Shown here: in pieces, positions 17,112 through 26,753 of the stretch
Layout of the letters: each line of letters opens with the position of its first letter
How positions within the stretch are numbered: position 1 is the first letter of the stretch
Assembly: GCA_023015935.1 (NCBI GenBank)
Contig: JALKAY010000002.1
Coordinates: 124,001 to 188,000 of the forward strand
DNA: 64,000 nt
Origin: Flavobacteriaceae bacterium F08102
GTDB lineage: Bacteria; Bacteroidota; Bacteroidia; Flavobacteriales; Flavobacteriaceae
Reading direction: 5' to 3'
Translations under genes and position numbers: made by a program
The notes under the pieces: model-generated
The model's input: the letters and a program-made list of their open reading frames with translations, nothing else
What the model was told of the DNA's origin: nothing
Database searches by the model: none

Positions 17112-18461
17112 TTAGTCAAAAAACTTTTCAACTTTATTAACCGCATGCGCTAAACAGCTTATGACCACCTTATCACCGGCTTGAATTTTAAAATCTCCTA
17201 AGGCTATGATTCCTTTGCCATTCCGGATTACGCCACCAATCGTCGCTTCTCTAGGGAAGTGTAGGTCTTTAATAATATGGCGTGTAATTTTTGAATTCTC
17301 GCGTACTGAAAATTCTAAAATTTCAGCATTTAGATTGTTTAAGGTAGCGATTTCTACTACATCTCCTTTGCGAATATGTCTAAAAATACTGTTGGCTGCT
17401 AAGAGTTTTTTATTGATGATTGTATCGATTCCTATGGAGTGGGATAATTTGGAATAATCAACATTTTCTGCCAATGCAATTGTTTTATTCACCTTTTTGG
17501 ATTTGGCAACCAAACAAGTCATAATATTGGTTTCAGAGCTTTCGGTAGCACCAATGAAAACATCCATTTCGCCAATATTTTCTTCTTTTAACAACTCTAC
17601 ATCCCTTCCATCACCATAAACGACAAGAGCATTGGGTAATTCGTCAGCTAATTCTAAGGCGATGGCTTTATTTCGTTCAATTATTTTGATGTTCATCTTT
17701 TTGTCACACAGTTCTTTTGCAGTTCGTCTTCCAATTGATCCCCCTCCTAAAATCATGACATTTTGAACATCCTTTTTTATTTTACCCGTGAGTTTATACA
17801 ATTCGGTAACGCCTTCATCTAGGGTGATGAAATAGGCTAAATCACCCTCCTTAAAAACGGTATTTCCTCTCGGAATTATAACATCTTCAGAGCTTTGTGT
17901 TTGGATGGCAATGGGCATAAAATGAATTTCTGGAAATGTAGCTGCTGCTTGTTGGACAGACATGCCCACAAAGGGTGCCCATTTTGATAAAATCATTCCA
18001 TACATACTTAAAACGCCATTGTCAAATTCGTGCATATGATTAAACGCTGCCTGATTGAGCATGGTTTTAATCTCATTGGTGGCTAATTCTTCGGTTGAAA
18101 TTAATTCATCAATTCCAAATTCGGCGAAATTAATTTCTTCTTTATTATCTATGAATTCTGAATTGCTGATTCTTGAAATGGTGTGTTTTGCTCCGAGTCG
18201 TTTGGCTAAGACACTAATAGTTATATTAATGGCTTCTATGGAGGTAACGGCAATTACTAGGTCACTGAGATGAACATTTGCTTCTTTAAGGATTGCAATG
18301 GATGTTGCATTTCCTTTTAACGCTTTTATGTCTAACCGAGTGTCGGCATAAAGTAATCGATCTTTTTTTAAATCAATTAGTGTAATGTCATGCGATTCGT
18401 AGGAAAGTAATTTCGCTAAATGAAATCCTACTTCACCAGCTCCCGCAATAACTATCTTCAT
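17112..18461 (-). CDS. trkA: Trk system potassium transporter, NAD-binding regulatory subunit
   Basis: A 449-residue peripheral cytoplasmic protein with two RCK units in tandem. The first Rossmann motif is GAGEVGFHLAKLL at residue 6, followed by a TrkA-C domain near residues 140-220. The second motif is GGGSIGRRTAKEL at about residue 235, again followed by TrkA-C. It gates TrkH in response to nucleotides. It is the first gene of the minus-strand trkA-trkH-(BtuF-like) run, and its start is divergent from radC across 80 bases. Confidence 0.94.
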   Translation of the reverse strand: MKIVIAGAGEVGFHLAKLLSYESHDITLIDLKKDRLLYADTRLDIKALKGNATSIAILKEANVHLSDLVIAVTSIEAINITISVLAKRLGAKHTISRISNSEFIDNKEEINFAEFGIDELISTEELATNEIKTMLNQAAFNHMHEFDNGVLSMYGMILSKWAPFVGMSVQQAAATFPEIHFMPIAIQTQSSEDVIIPRGNTVFKEGDLAYFITLDEGVTELYKLTGKIKKDVQNVMILGGGSIGRRTAKELCDKKMNIKIIERNKAIALELADELPNALVVYGDGRDVELLKEENIGEMDVFIGATESSETNIMTCLVAKSKKVNKTIALAENVDYSKLSHSIGIDTIINKKLLAANSIFRHIRKGDVVEIATLNNLNAEILEFSVRENSKITRHIIKDLHFPREATIGGVIRNGKGIIALGDFKIQAGDKVVISCLAHAVNKVEKFFD

Positions 18462-18541
18462 TTTTCTAGTAATTTGAAAAGTACTGACAAAAGTATTGTT
18501 TTTTCTTTTATATATTTAAACAAATTTTATAAAACCCTGAG

Positions 18542-19231
18542 TTGAAGGCACCATTATCAATAAAAGACTGGAAAGAAGATGATCGTCCGAGAGAAAAACT
18601 GCTCCGTAAAGGGAAAGCTGCATTGTCAGACGCTGAATTATTAGCCATTATTATCGGAACGGGTAATAAAGATGAATCGGCTGTGGGATTAACGAGGCGA
18701 ATATTAACGAGCTATGAGAACAATCTCGGTATAATTTCACGCTTGTCGGTTCCTGATTTAATGCGTTTTAAGGGGGTTGGTGAGGCTAAAGCGGTTTCCA
18801 TTGTTACGGCAATGGAACTTGGACGTAGGCAGCGAATGGAAGAAGCGTTAACACTTACTAAAATTACAGGAAGTCAAGGGGTGTTTAATGTGATGCATCC
18901 GATACTCGGTGATTTGAATCATGAAGAATTTTGGGTATTGTACCTAAATAATTCGAATAAAATCATTTATAAATGCCAATTGAGTAGGGGAGGGATAACA
19001 GGGACATTGGTTGATATTCGTCTTGTGTTTAAACAGGCCTTAGAGCGTGGTGCGGTGGGAATGGTTTTGTGTCATAATCATCCGTCAGGAACCTTAAAAC
19101 CGAGTAAAGCTGATCGGGAACTAACACAAAAAATAGCGGCTGCCGGAAGAACACTTGATATTAAAGTGTTAGATCATCTTATAATTACCGAAAAAGCGTA
19201 TTTTAGCTTTGCTGATAGTAATTTGATTTAA
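18542..19231 (+). CDS. radC: RadC/JAB-domain protein
   Basis: The 229-residue product has an N-terminal helix-hairpin-helix region (LMRFKGVGEAKAVSI, about residues 75-90) and a C-terminal JAB/MPN metalloprotease-like domain with the HxHPSG...D zinc motif seen as LCHNHPSGTLKPSKAD. The family was once linked to DNA repair, but its true role is unsettled. The start is TTG: an in-frame stop lies four codons upstream with no ATG between, and the resulting opening matches RadC proteins (SIKDWKEDDRPREKLL). Its TAA stop shares one base with the ATG of the next gene. Confidence 0.92.
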   Translation: MKAPLSIKDWKEDDRPREKLLRKGKAALSDAELLAIIIGTGNKDESAVGLTRRILTSYENNLGIISRLSVPDLMRFKGVGEAKAVSIVTAMELGRRQRMEEALTLTKITGSQGVFNVMHPILGDLNHEEFWVLYLNNSNKIIYKCQLSRGGITGTLVDIRLVFKQALERGAVGMVLCHNHPSGTLKPSKADRELTQKIAAAGRTLDIKVLDHLIITEKAYFSFADSNLI

Positions 19232-20541
19232 TGCTACTTATTTATACCCAACACATCACCCCAAGATTGACGTTTACCCTAAAGCAATTCTTTACGAGAA
19301 TATTAGGGTTGGAAATTCAATTAACGACTAAGGTTGAAGAGTTTATTGCTCACAATGATATAAAATTGACTTATGCAAAGCAGTCTTTAGGGAGCGAAAT
19401 TTTTGTAAGAAGTTGTGGATTACTGTCAGAACAGGGAATTAATGATGTCGAAATTAATATGGATACCTGGGACGGAGTTCCTAGTTTTTTTAATACACGA
19501 CAAACGGCAAGTTTACCTTTCGATGTTTTTGCGGCAAGTTTTTATCTATTAAGTCGGTATGAAGAATATTTACCTCATGTAAAAGACGAATATGATCGAT
19601 TTCCCGCAGAGGAGAGTTTAGCGTTTAAACATGGATTTTTGCATCTTCCCCTTGTGGATATTTGGGCGTATAAATTTAAAGATCTTTTAAAGGAGAAGTA
19701 TCCAGAACTTCAATTTCCTACAAGAAAATTTGAGTTTATATCTACGGTTGATGTCGATATGGCTTATAGTTATAAGCATAAAGGATTGCTTCGTGGCATG
19801 GGAGGGATGCTTCGAGATATTACAAAACTGAAGTTTTATGGGGTTTGGGAAAGAATAATGGTACATTTTGGATTTAAAAAAGATCCCTTTGATACTTTTG
19901 AAGATTTATTATACTTTCAAAAAGAATATGGGGTTAAAACGTTATTTTTCTTCCTCGTTGGTGATTATAGTACCTATGACAAAAATATATCTTCTAAAAA
20001 CGCTCATTATAAATCTCTTATTAAATCGATCGCTGATTATGCAGAAGTGGGTATTCACCCTTCATATTTTACTCCCACCGATGAGTCTTTGATGAAAAAA
20101 GAGCTGATGCGATTGGAGGCTATTGTTAATCGACCTATTGAGAAATCTAGACAACATTATTTACGAATAAGTTTGCCTGAAACCTATCAGAATTTAGTAA
20201 ATTTAGAAGTCCGCGAAGATTATACAATGGGCTATGCTGCGCATTACGGGTTTAGAGCGAGTACATGTACGCCGTTTTATTTTTATGATCTTGATTATGA
20301 GATTCAGACACCTTTAAAACTCTTTCCATTTGCTGTGATGGACGGTACCTTATGTGATTATCATCAATTGTCGCATAAAAATGCATTTGAAGTTATCAGT
20401 AAGTTAGGAAAAGAGGTTCAGAAGGTGGACGGTACGTTTATTACGCTTTTTCACAATGAAACACTGAGCAATCGAGGGAGATGGAGACGTTGGCGAAAAT
20501 TGTATATTGATATCTTTAAGATGTTTTCAGAAAAAAAATGA
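19231..20541 (+). CDS. Polysaccharide deacetylase family protein (DUF7033 type)
   Basis: A 436-residue protein with the Bacteroidota architecture of an N-terminal DUF7033-like domain (about residues 1-180, including PFDVFAASFYLLSRYEEY) and a C-terminal NodB-like (beta/alpha) barrel. The metal-site aspartates are in STVDVDMAYS (about residue 170) and a histidine is in GIHPSYFTP. It probably removes acyl groups from a surface or capsular polysaccharide. No signal peptide is seen. It overlaps radC by one base and the FemAB-like gene by four, indicating translational coupling. Confidence 0.8.
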   Translation: MLLIYTQHITPRLTFTLKQFFTRILGLEIQLTTKVEEFIAHNDIKLTYAKQSLGSEIFVRSCGLLSEQGINDVEINMDTWDGVPSFFNTRQTASLPFDVFAASFYLLSRYEEYLPHVKDEYDRFPAEESLAFKHGFLHLPLVDIWAYKFKDLLKEKYPELQFPTRKFEFISTVDVDMAYSYKHKGLLRGMGGMLRDITKLKFYGVWERIMVHFGFKKDPFDTFEDLLYFQKEYGVKTLFFFLVGDYSTYDKNISSKNAHYKSLIKSIADYAEVGIHPSYFTPTDESLMKKELMRLEAIVNRPIEKSRQHYLRISLPETYQNLVNLEVREDYTMGYAAHYGFRASTCTPFYFYDLDYEIQTPLKLFPFAVMDGTLCDYHQLSHKNAFEVISKLGKEVQKVDGTFITLFHNETLSNRGRWRRWRKLYIDIFKMFSEKK

Positions 20542-21419
20542 TCCAATTCGTCAAAAGAAAAAATCTTGATTTACCTAAATATGAAGCGTGTGTTGCGAAG
20601 GCTTTAGATTCGAGAATTTATGCTCAGCCATGGTATTTGGATGCTGTTTGTAGTACGTGGGCTGTACTTGTTCAGGACGATTATGTTGCTGTGATGCCAT
20701 TGCCAATAAAACGTAAATATGGTTTTCCTTATGTTTATCTTGCTCCTTGGATACAACAATTGGGGATTTTTAGTAGGGAGCAGATTAGTCCCGACTTGTT
20801 TAACTTGTTTATTCGTGCCATTCCGTCTAGATTTAAGTTTGTTGAATTGATGTTAAATCCCTCAAACCCTTTAACCATGCGCTATTCAACAGGCCGGACT
20901 AATTTTATCTTACCCTTACATACGCCGTATGAAACGTTGTATAAGGGGTATAGTAAAGGGCGTAAAAGTAGTATTAAACAAGCAGAAAAAGCGAATTTAG
21001 TGGTCGATTGGTCTAGTTCAGTTACCGCGTTGATTGCTTTGTTTAAACAGGGGGTAGGTCGGCGAGTTTCTTTTAAAAAAGAAGCTTATGGTCGCTTAGA
21101 AAAGTTGGTAGTTGAGGCAGAAAAACGAAATTTACTAAGTGTTCTAGGAGTAAAAAATTCACATGGAGCGCTGTTAGGTGGGGCACTGTTCCTTAAAGAC
21201 CATAATCGCTGGGTGTATTTATTTTCAAGTCAGTCAGAAACTGGACGAAACTTACAAGCTATGTCTTTCTTATTAGATACGTTTATTAAAAAACATGCAC
21301 AAACTGATGGAATCCTCGATTTTGAAGGTTCTATGATTCCAGGAATTGCCAGTTTTTTTAAAAGTTTTGGTGCGATTTCAGAAACGTATGGACATTACAA
21401 GCGCTATTTATGGTATTGA
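20538..21419 (+). CDS. GNAT-fold transferase, FemAB-like
   Basis: A 293-residue protein resembling the FemAB/Acetyltransf_6 proteins often found in polysaccharide clusters. The N-terminal half has a QPWYLDAV motif and the C-terminal half has the GNAT-like strands GGALFLKDHNRWVYLFSS followed by LLDTFIKKHA and a terminal FKSFGA...YGHYKRYLW. The donor and acceptor are unknown. It may add an acyl or aminoacyl group to a surface glycan together with the deacetylase it overlaps by four bases. Its 3' end overlaps the convergent acyltransferase gene by 12 bases. Confidence 0.7.
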   Translation: MIQFVKRKNLDLPKYEACVAKALDSRIYAQPWYLDAVCSTWAVLVQDDYVAVMPLPIKRKYGFPYVYLAPWIQQLGIFSREQISPDLFNLFIRAIPSRFKFVELMLNPSNPLTMRYSTGRTNFILPLHTPYETLYKGYSKGRKSSIKQAEKANLVVDWSSSVTALIALFKQGVGRRVSFKKEAYGRLEKLVVEAEKRNLLSVLGVKNSHGALLGGALFLKDHNRWVYLFSSQSETGRNLQAMSFLLDTFIKKHAQTDGILDFEGSMIPGIASFFKSFGAISETYGHYKRYLWY

Positions 21420-22058
21420 GCAGTCTTCGTTGCAATTACTTTTATTTAAGTAGGGTTCGAGTTGATGAGGTATTTTACGATTAAATTGTGTTGTTTTGTA
21501 CGATTCTTTATAGGGTGGCTTTTCCTTAATTACCTTGCACGGGTTCCCTACAGCAATGACATTTGAGGGTAAATTTTTAGTGACCACACTTCCTGCACCA
21601 ACAATTACATTATTACCAATTTGTACTCCCGGTAAAATGACACTGTTTGCACCAATAAATACATCATTTCCAATTTGAATCGGTGATTGGTTGATATGTT
21701 GTGAATGGACATTTGGGTCGTGGTTTGCCGATAAAAGTTTAACCCCTGCTCCAAAACCTACATTAGAACCTAAAATGATTCCGTTAATTGCTTGAATATA
21801 AATTTGAGGATTATCTCCAGGATCACATAAAATGCCCTTTGAAATTTTATGCGGGGCAATAACGGTAGAGGTAAAATGAACAGGCCATTTTGCGCCAGGG
21901 TTTAACCGAAAAATAAATTGGGGAATGGCATAGTGAAAACACAATTTACGATAACTCATATATCCGTATTTTGGGCGGTAATACGCTGGGTACATCCAGT
22001 TGACAATCCATCCAAAAAGAAAAAAATCTAGGCGCTGCTTAAATGGAATTTTTGGCAT
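21408..22058 (-). CDS. Left-handed beta-helix (hexapeptide repeat) acyltransferase
   Basis: A 216-residue O-acetyltransferase of the WcaF/NodL type. The hexapeptide repeats run from about residue 95 to 175 (IGNDVF, IGANSV, ILPGVQ, IGNNVI, VGAGSV). The catalytic histidine lies in LLSANHDPN (about residue 111), and the usual closing VIAVGNPCKVI is present. It probably acetylates sugars of a surface polysaccharide. It overlaps the upstream flippase gene by 20 bases, showing a two-gene operon. Confidence 0.87.
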   Translation of the reverse strand: MPKIPFKQRLDFFLFGWIVNWMYPAYYRPKYGYMSYRKLCFHYAIPQFIFRLNPGAKWPVHFTSTVIAPHKISKGILCDPGDNPQIYIQAINGIILGSNVGFGAGVKLLSANHDPNVHSQHINQSPIQIGNDVFIGANSVILPGVQIGNNVIVGAGSVVTKNLPSNVIAVGNPCKVIKEKPPYKESYKTTQFNRKIPHQLEPYLNKSNCNEDCSIP

Positions 22059-23304
22059 TCTTGTTTTTTTTTAAGTGGTTCAAAAAATACAATAATAATA
22101 GTATATAGCCTAGGCCTCCTCCAATTGAGAGTATCCTTACAGTGTAAAGAATATCTTGAATTTGGTAGCCTATATAAATTGCCAGAAGGTTTATACAAAC
22201 TAAAAAGAGGTTAAAAATCAAACCAATTTTCATTTTATTTATTATAACAATTAAAGAACTGATGGGTGAAAAAGTCACTTGTCCTAGGACTAAAATAGAA
22301 AGTAGACGGATATACTCGCGTAGGTGATCCCAGTTTTTATCAAATAAAAGTTCTAGAAAATAAATTCCGATCGTATTGATAAGTATTAAAATACCTAGCA
22401 TAATGAAGAAATTGGTACGTGCTACGCTTCGTGTTAAGGTATAGAGCTTTTCTTTTGTGGTATTAAAATAGTTGGATGCTTTTTGAAAATAGACTTGGGA
22501 GACAGAAGATGTGATAATGAATAAGGGAACAGAGACAATTTTGAGACTTAGGGCGAATACTCCTGTATCTGCAGGACTAAAATAAGTTAAGAGGAGGATT
22601 GGCATGATATTGATGGCAAATACATTGACTAATCCAGAAGGAAAAGCAAAGCGTAAAATGTTTTTATGGGACTTAATTGTTGTTTTAAAAAGGGGGAAAT
22701 CTGGGCGTTTAAGATCTTTTTTTAAACGAATTGCATAGAATAAAAACACAAGGAACATGGCAATTCCATAGCCATAGATTAATCCGTTAGACGCATAACC
22801 AAATAGTAAGAGTTGTAAACTGATGACGGCAATTGATGTAAACACACGTGCCGTAGCGATGGTTTTGAATTCAGCTGTTCGCGTAGCAAAGGATTCTAAG
22901 ATTTTACTGTTTGATAGAAAGAATGAAGTAATGCTGCTAGCAACTAAGATTAAGAAAATAAATCCATGTGCTTCAAAATAGTCTCTGCTAATCCAGAAGA
23001 ACCCTAAGTGCAACAAGCAGATGAATAGCACTATAAAAACTAAGCCCTCAGTGATATTTTTACTTCGATCTAGTGATTTGTCGGTGATGATGATGTATTC
23101 TAATTTAAGGCTGTTTATCACAGTCAAAATGCTGACGAAACTTAAAAAAGAACTGTAGGTTCCGTAAAGTTCTGGAGCATATAGTTTTGCGAGGATTAAG
23201 GCTCCAAGAACATTGATCGCTTGCGCTATAATTGTTCCGCTAAATAGGGTCGCAATATGCTTTTGAAATGGCGTTTTTAGAAAAGATTGATCTGAAATTT
23301 TCAA
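22039..23304 (-). CDS. Polysaccharide flippase, Wzx/MOP family
   Basis: A 421-residue membrane protein with about twelve transmembrane helices. The N-terminal part (ATLFSGTIIAQAINVLGALILAKL) is characteristic of the polysaccharide_synt branch of the MOP exporters that move lipid-linked oligosaccharide across the inner membrane. No polymerase or glycosyltransferase gene is close by, so it may serve a pathway whose other genes are elsewhere. It is transcribed together with the acyltransferase. Confidence 0.85.
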   Translation of the reverse strand: MKISDQSFLKTPFQKHIATLFSGTIIAQAINVLGALILAKLYAPELYGTYSSFLSFVSILTVINSLKLEYIIITDKSLDRSKNITEGLVFIVLFICLLHLGFFWISRDYFEAHGFIFLILVASSITSFFLSNSKILESFATRTAEFKTIATARVFTSIAVISLQLLLFGYASNGLIYGYGIAMFLVFLFYAIRLKKDLKRPDFPLFKTTIKSHKNILRFAFPSGLVNVFAINIMPILLLTYFSPADTGVFALSLKIVSVPLFIITSSVSQVYFQKASNYFNTTKEKLYTLTRSVARTNFFIMLGILILINTIGIYFLELLFDKNWDHLREYIRLLSILVLGQVTFSPISSLIVIINKMKIGLIFNLFLVCINLLAIYIGYQIQDILYTVRILSIGGGLGYILLLLYFLNHLKKNKNAKNSI

Positions 23305-23404
23305 GCCGCTTGTTTTGATTCAAAGATATGCATCTTAATGCTTAAAATCCTTAAGTTATTCCGTCTATTTTAATGGCATTTGCCTAAATTTACTATCTTG
23401 CACT

Positions 23405-24085
23405 ATGCAAATAGAACACGTATTTTTTGATCTAGATCATACGCTGTGGGATTTTGAACAAAATTCTGCAAAAGCGTTTGACTATTTGTTTTCCAAACAT
23501 CAAATTAAGGTAGATCTTGTTTCATTTTTAAAGGTGTATAAGCCAATTAATTTTGATTTTTGGAAAATGTATAGAGAGGATAGAATTTCTAAAAAGGAGT
23601 TGCGTTATCAACGTTTAAAAAAGACATTTGACGTATTACAATTCACCATTTCTGATGATCGTATTCATTCTCTTTCTAGTGGGTATTTGGAGCAGTTAAC
23701 TAATTTTAATCACCTCTTTGAACACACTGTTGATATTTTAGAGTATCTAAAGCCCAAGTATCAATTACATATTATTACCAATGGATTTTCTGAAATTCAG
23801 GAGAAGAAAATGTTAAATGCGCAAATACGTCCGTATTTTACACATATAATTACTTCAGAAAGCGTTGGTGTGAAAAAACCAAATCCGCGAATTTTTGAAT
23901 TTGCAATGGATTTAGCACAGTGTCATACGCAGAATTGTATGATGATAGGAGACAGTCTCGAAGCTGATATTCAAGGTGCTCAAGGGGTTGGAATTCAAAC
24001 CATATTTTTCAACAGTCATCGGGAGCGTAATCATAATCAAGATCGAGCCATTGAGTGTCTTCTTGAAATAAAGCATTTTCTTTAA
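23405..24085 (+). CDS. yjjG: HAD-superfamily hydrolase, YjjG-type pyrimidine nucleotidase
   Basis: A 226-residue HAD phosphatase. Motif I is DLDHTLWD (nucleophile D9, acid/base D11), motif II is ITNGFSE, motif III is the lysine in GVKKPNPRIF, and motif IV is IGDSLEADIQGA. The helical cap at residues 15-95 matches the YjjG family, which dephosphorylates non-canonical pyrimidine nucleotides. A TATCTTG element ends five bases before the ATG, so the message may have almost no leader. Confidence 0.86.
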   Translation: MQIEHVFFDLDHTLWDFEQNSAKAFDYLFSKHQIKVDLVSFLKVYKPINFDFWKMYREDRISKKELRYQRLKKTFDVLQFTISDDRIHSLSSGYLEQLTNFNHLFEHTVDILEYLKPKYQLHIITNGFSEIQEKKMLNAQIRPYFTHIITSESVGVKKPNPRIFEFAMDLAQCHTQNCMMIGDSLEADIQGAQGVGIQTIFFNSHRERNHNQDRAIECLLEIKHFL

Positions 24086-24144
24086 GAGCCTTCGTTGAGA
24101 ATTTGATATTTTAAAATATAGTACCTTTAAAAAAAATAACCCAT

Positions 24145-24960
24145 ATGAAATTTCGTATATTTTTAGTCTGTTTTTTAGTTGCGATGTCGAATTTGAACGC
24201 ACAAAGTTTAAATCAATATGAATATGTAATTATTCCAAGCGAATACAGTTTTTTGAAATCGCCAAATCAATATCAATTAAATGATATGACCAAGTTCTTG
24301 TTTGACCAGAAGGGGTTTAAAACCCTGTTTGATAATGAAGAACGTAGTGCGACGTGGATTAAGGATCCGTGTAAAACGCTGTTGGCAAATGTTGAAAATA
24401 ATTCAACGATATTTTCGACCAAATTAACTATTACATTAACTGATTGTTACAATAAAGTGGTTTTTACAAGTGCCGAAGGGAAAAGTAAGATTAAGGATTA
24501 TAAAAAAGGGTATCAAGACGCATTGAGAAAGGCATTTAAATCCATTGAATCCCTTGAGTATACATATGAAGGTGGGGCAACAAGTGTTCGGGCTTCAGAA
24601 GCTGAAGACGATGAAATTGTTGTGGAAGAGGTAGATTTTGGCGCAACCTCACAAGTTGTGAATCAGCAAGGTAAACAGAATCAATTGAAAGACAAAATGG
24701 TGGAAGTTACCGAGGTTAATGATGCAGCCCTTACGATACCTGATACTGAAGAATTATTATATGCTCAGGCTAATAAATTGGGTTTTAATCTGATAGATAG
24801 TAGTCCTAAGGTTGTCTTTAGATTACTTAATTCATCAAAAAAAGATGTTTATATCTTACAAGACAAAAAGGGAATTTTTTATAAGGATGACGCGCAATGG
24901 TTTGCTGCGTTTTATCATAATGGTACTTTAATTCGTAAAGAAATTAAGGTGAAATGGTAA
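24145..24960 (+). CDS. Exported hypothetical protein, flavobacterial type
   Basis: A 271-residue protein of unknown function with a signal peptide (about residues 1-19, ending LNAQS). It shows a conserved-looking N-terminal domain (about residues 25-145) and a low-complexity acidic linker (SEAEDDEIVVEEVDFG). A C-terminal segment RLLNSSKKDVYILQDKKGIFYKDD looks strand-rich. It is probably periplasmic or outer-membrane associated. It follows yjjG by 59 bases on the same strand. Confidence 0.65.
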   Translation: MKFRIFLVCFLVAMSNLNAQSLNQYEYVIIPSEYSFLKSPNQYQLNDMTKFLFDQKGFKTLFDNEERSATWIKDPCKTLLANVENNSTIFSTKLTITLTDCYNKVVFTSAEGKSKIKDYKKGYQDALRKAFKSIESLEYTYEGGATSVRASEAEDDEIVVEEVDFGATSQVVNQQGKQNQLKDKMVEVTEVNDAALTIPDTEELLYAQANKLGFNLIDSSPKVVFRLLNSSKKDVYILQDKKGIFYKDDAQWFAAFYHNGTLIRKEIKVKW

Positions 24961-24966
24961 GTTGGT

Positions 24967-25215
24967 CTACAGTCTACAGTCAACTGTATGTCCCTCATAT
25001 AGGTTGATCACTTTTTAACAAAAGTAAAATGTATGAAAGCAAGCAGTAAAGTACTGAAGAAACATGCGGGTATACAGAAGGATTTAATAGACAAACAATG
25101 GCAAAATTTAACAATGAAGTATTCACCTAAAAACGGTCAACTCTATTTAGAGTATGTACAGAAAAAACAGTGGACTGTCAACTAAAGGCTGGGAACTGCG
25201 ACCTGTAGACTGCAG
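24967..25215. repeat. MITE- or REP-like element with inverted ends
   Basis: CTACAGTCTACAG (24967-24979) and CTGTAGACTGCAG (25203-25215) are inverted copies matching at 12 of 13 positions. They are accompanied by ACAGTCAACTG and ACTGTCAACTA in direct orientation just inside. Between them is a 50-codon open frame. Runs of the CAGTCTACAG kind are known as scattered intergenic repeats in flavobacteria. No transposase is present. Confidence 0.5.
25033..25185 (+). CDS. Possible 50-residue ORF inside the repeat element
   Basis: Reads from ATG to TAA over 50 codons with no internal stop. The product is lysine-rich and ends in KKQWTVN, and the last codons fall in the inner repeat copy. There is no recognised family. 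It could be a remnant, a chance frame, or a small protein carried by the element. Confidence 0.25.
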   Translation: MKASSKVLKKHAGIQKDLIDKQWQNLTMKYSPKNGQLYLEYVQKKQWTVN

Positions 25216-25240
25216 AATGAACAGTGACCTCCTCGCCGTA

Positions 25241-26518
25241 CTAATACCTATACTTCTCCTTCCATCGTTGCTTTAAAAATTCTCGGCTGGCTTGTTCTCG
25301 TTGATTTTGTCCAGGTTCATACAATTTCGTTTCTTTAATTTCTTCCGGCAAGAATTCTTGATGGGCAAAATTTTGAGAATAATCGTGCGAATATTTGTAT
25401 TGTTTTCCGTAATCTAGTTCCTGCATTAATTTGGTTGGGGCATTTCGCAAAGGTAAAGGAACTGATAAGTCGCCTGTTTGTTTAACAAGTTGTTGGGCAT
25501 TTCCAATAGCAACATACGAGGCATTGCTTTTTGGGGAAGTTGCTAGGTATATTGCGCATTGACTTAAGAGTATTCTCGATTCGGGGTTTCCAATGACACT
25601 CACTGCTTGAAAGGTTGAATTGGCGAGAACTAAGGCGGTTGGATTGGCGTTTCCTATATCTTCTGATGCTAAAATCAACAGTCGTCTTGCAATGAATTTC
25701 ACATCTTCACCTCCTTCAATCATTCGTGCCAACCAGTAAACTGCTGCGTTGGGATCGCTGCCGCGTATGGATTTAATAAAAGCGGAGATGATGTCGTAAT
25801 GCTGTTCCCCTGTTTTGTCATAACGTACCGGGTTTTGCTGAACTTTAGCAAGTACTTTTTTATTGGTAATAATAATCTTTTGGTCGTTTTCAGCATTAAT
25901 TATGAGTTCAAAAATATTCAATAATTTGCGTGCATCTCCCCCAGAAAGTTGTATTAAAGCTTCTGTTTCTTTTAAGGTAATGTCCTTTTTTGACAGTTGA
26001 GAATCTTTAGTAATGGCTCGTTGTAATAGGGCTTCGAGCTCGTTTTTGTCGAATGCATTAAGGATATATACTTGACATCTTGACAGGAGCGCTGGAATGA
26101 CTTCAAAACTTGGGTTTTCAGTAGTGGCGCCAATTAAGGTAACCCACCCTTTTTCGACGGCCCCAAGCAATGAGTCTTGCTGAGATTTGCTAAAACGATG
26201 AATTTCATCGATGAATAGGATTGGGTTTCGTGTGGTAAATAACCCTCCGCTTTGTTTTGCTTTATCAATGACTTCACGAACATCCTTCACCCCGCTGTTA
26301 ATGGCACTTAAGGTGTAGAATGGACGTTTCGATTCATGGGCGATAATATTGGCTAGGGTTGTTTTACCAATGCCCGGTGGTCCCCATAAAATTAAGGAAG
26401 GGATAATTCCTTTTTTAATTTGTTGTGTTAAGGCACCTTCAGGTCCAATTAAATGCTGTTGGCTGATATAATCGTCTAGTGTAATAGGTCGAATTCGTTC
26501 CGCTAATGGTATATCCAT
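25241..26518 (-). CDS. rarA: Replication-associated recombination protein A
   Basis: A 425-residue AAA+ ATPase of the RarA/MgsA/WRNIP1 family, acting at stalled replication forks. Walker A is [10 protein letters not shown] (about residues 46-55), Walker B is [13 protein letters not shown], sensor 1 is [10 protein letters not shown], and the C-terminal tetramerisation domain starts near residue 250 ([20 protein letters not shown]). It resembles clamp-loader subunits. The gene is monocistronic here. Confidence 0.95.
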   Translation of the reverse strand: MDIPLAERIRPITLDDYISQQHLIGPEGALTQQIKKGIIPSLILWGPPGIGKTTLANIIAHESKRPFYTLSAINSGVKDVREVIDKAKQSGGLFTTRNPILFIDEIHRFSKSQQDSLLGAVEKGWVTLIGATTENPSFEVIPALLSRCQVYILNAFDKNELEALLQRAITKDSQLSKKDITLKETEALIQLSGGDARKLLNIFELIINAENDQKIIITNKKVLAKVQQNPVRYDKTGEQHYDIISAFIKSIRGSDPNAAVYWLARMIEGGEDVKFIARRLLILASEDIGNANPTALVLANSTFQAVSVIGNPESRILLSQCAIYLATSPKSNASYVAIGNAQQLVKQTGDLSVPLPLRNAPTKLMQELDYGKQYKYSHDYSQNFAHQEFLPEEIKETKLYEPGQNQREQASREFLKQRWKEKYRY

Positions 26519-26720
26519 AATGCAAAAATAAGCTTAATTCTTAAACCTGATAGCTTAATTTTGGAGGTTTAAAAAGAGGTGGTTGCTGGTGTTGTGTTTG
26601 TTTCATTTTGTCAAATGGTTGGCGCTGTGTTGACATTGGGGAAAAGTTAAGGTTTTTTTTGGGTGAAATCGTCGTAAGCAGTGTTTTATCCTTGATGTAC
26701 TGTCATTTTGTTCTTGTTTT

Positions 26721-26749
26721 TTGTTTTGGATGCATTTTTGTTATCTTTC
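26721..26749 (+). promoter_or_regulatory. Promoter candidate for the rhomboid gene
   Basis: TTG (26721-26723), an 18-base spacer, then TATCTTTC (26742-26749), one base off TAnnTTTG. The ATG at 26754 falls at the expected transcription start, so a leaderless message is likely. Confidence 0.5.
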
Positions 26750-26753
26750 ATCA

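Noticed and set aside
25033-25185. Toxin or antitoxin gene in the repeat element
   Set aside because: The 50 residues show no toxin or antitoxin motif and there is no paired frame, so it was kept only as a low-confidence ORF.
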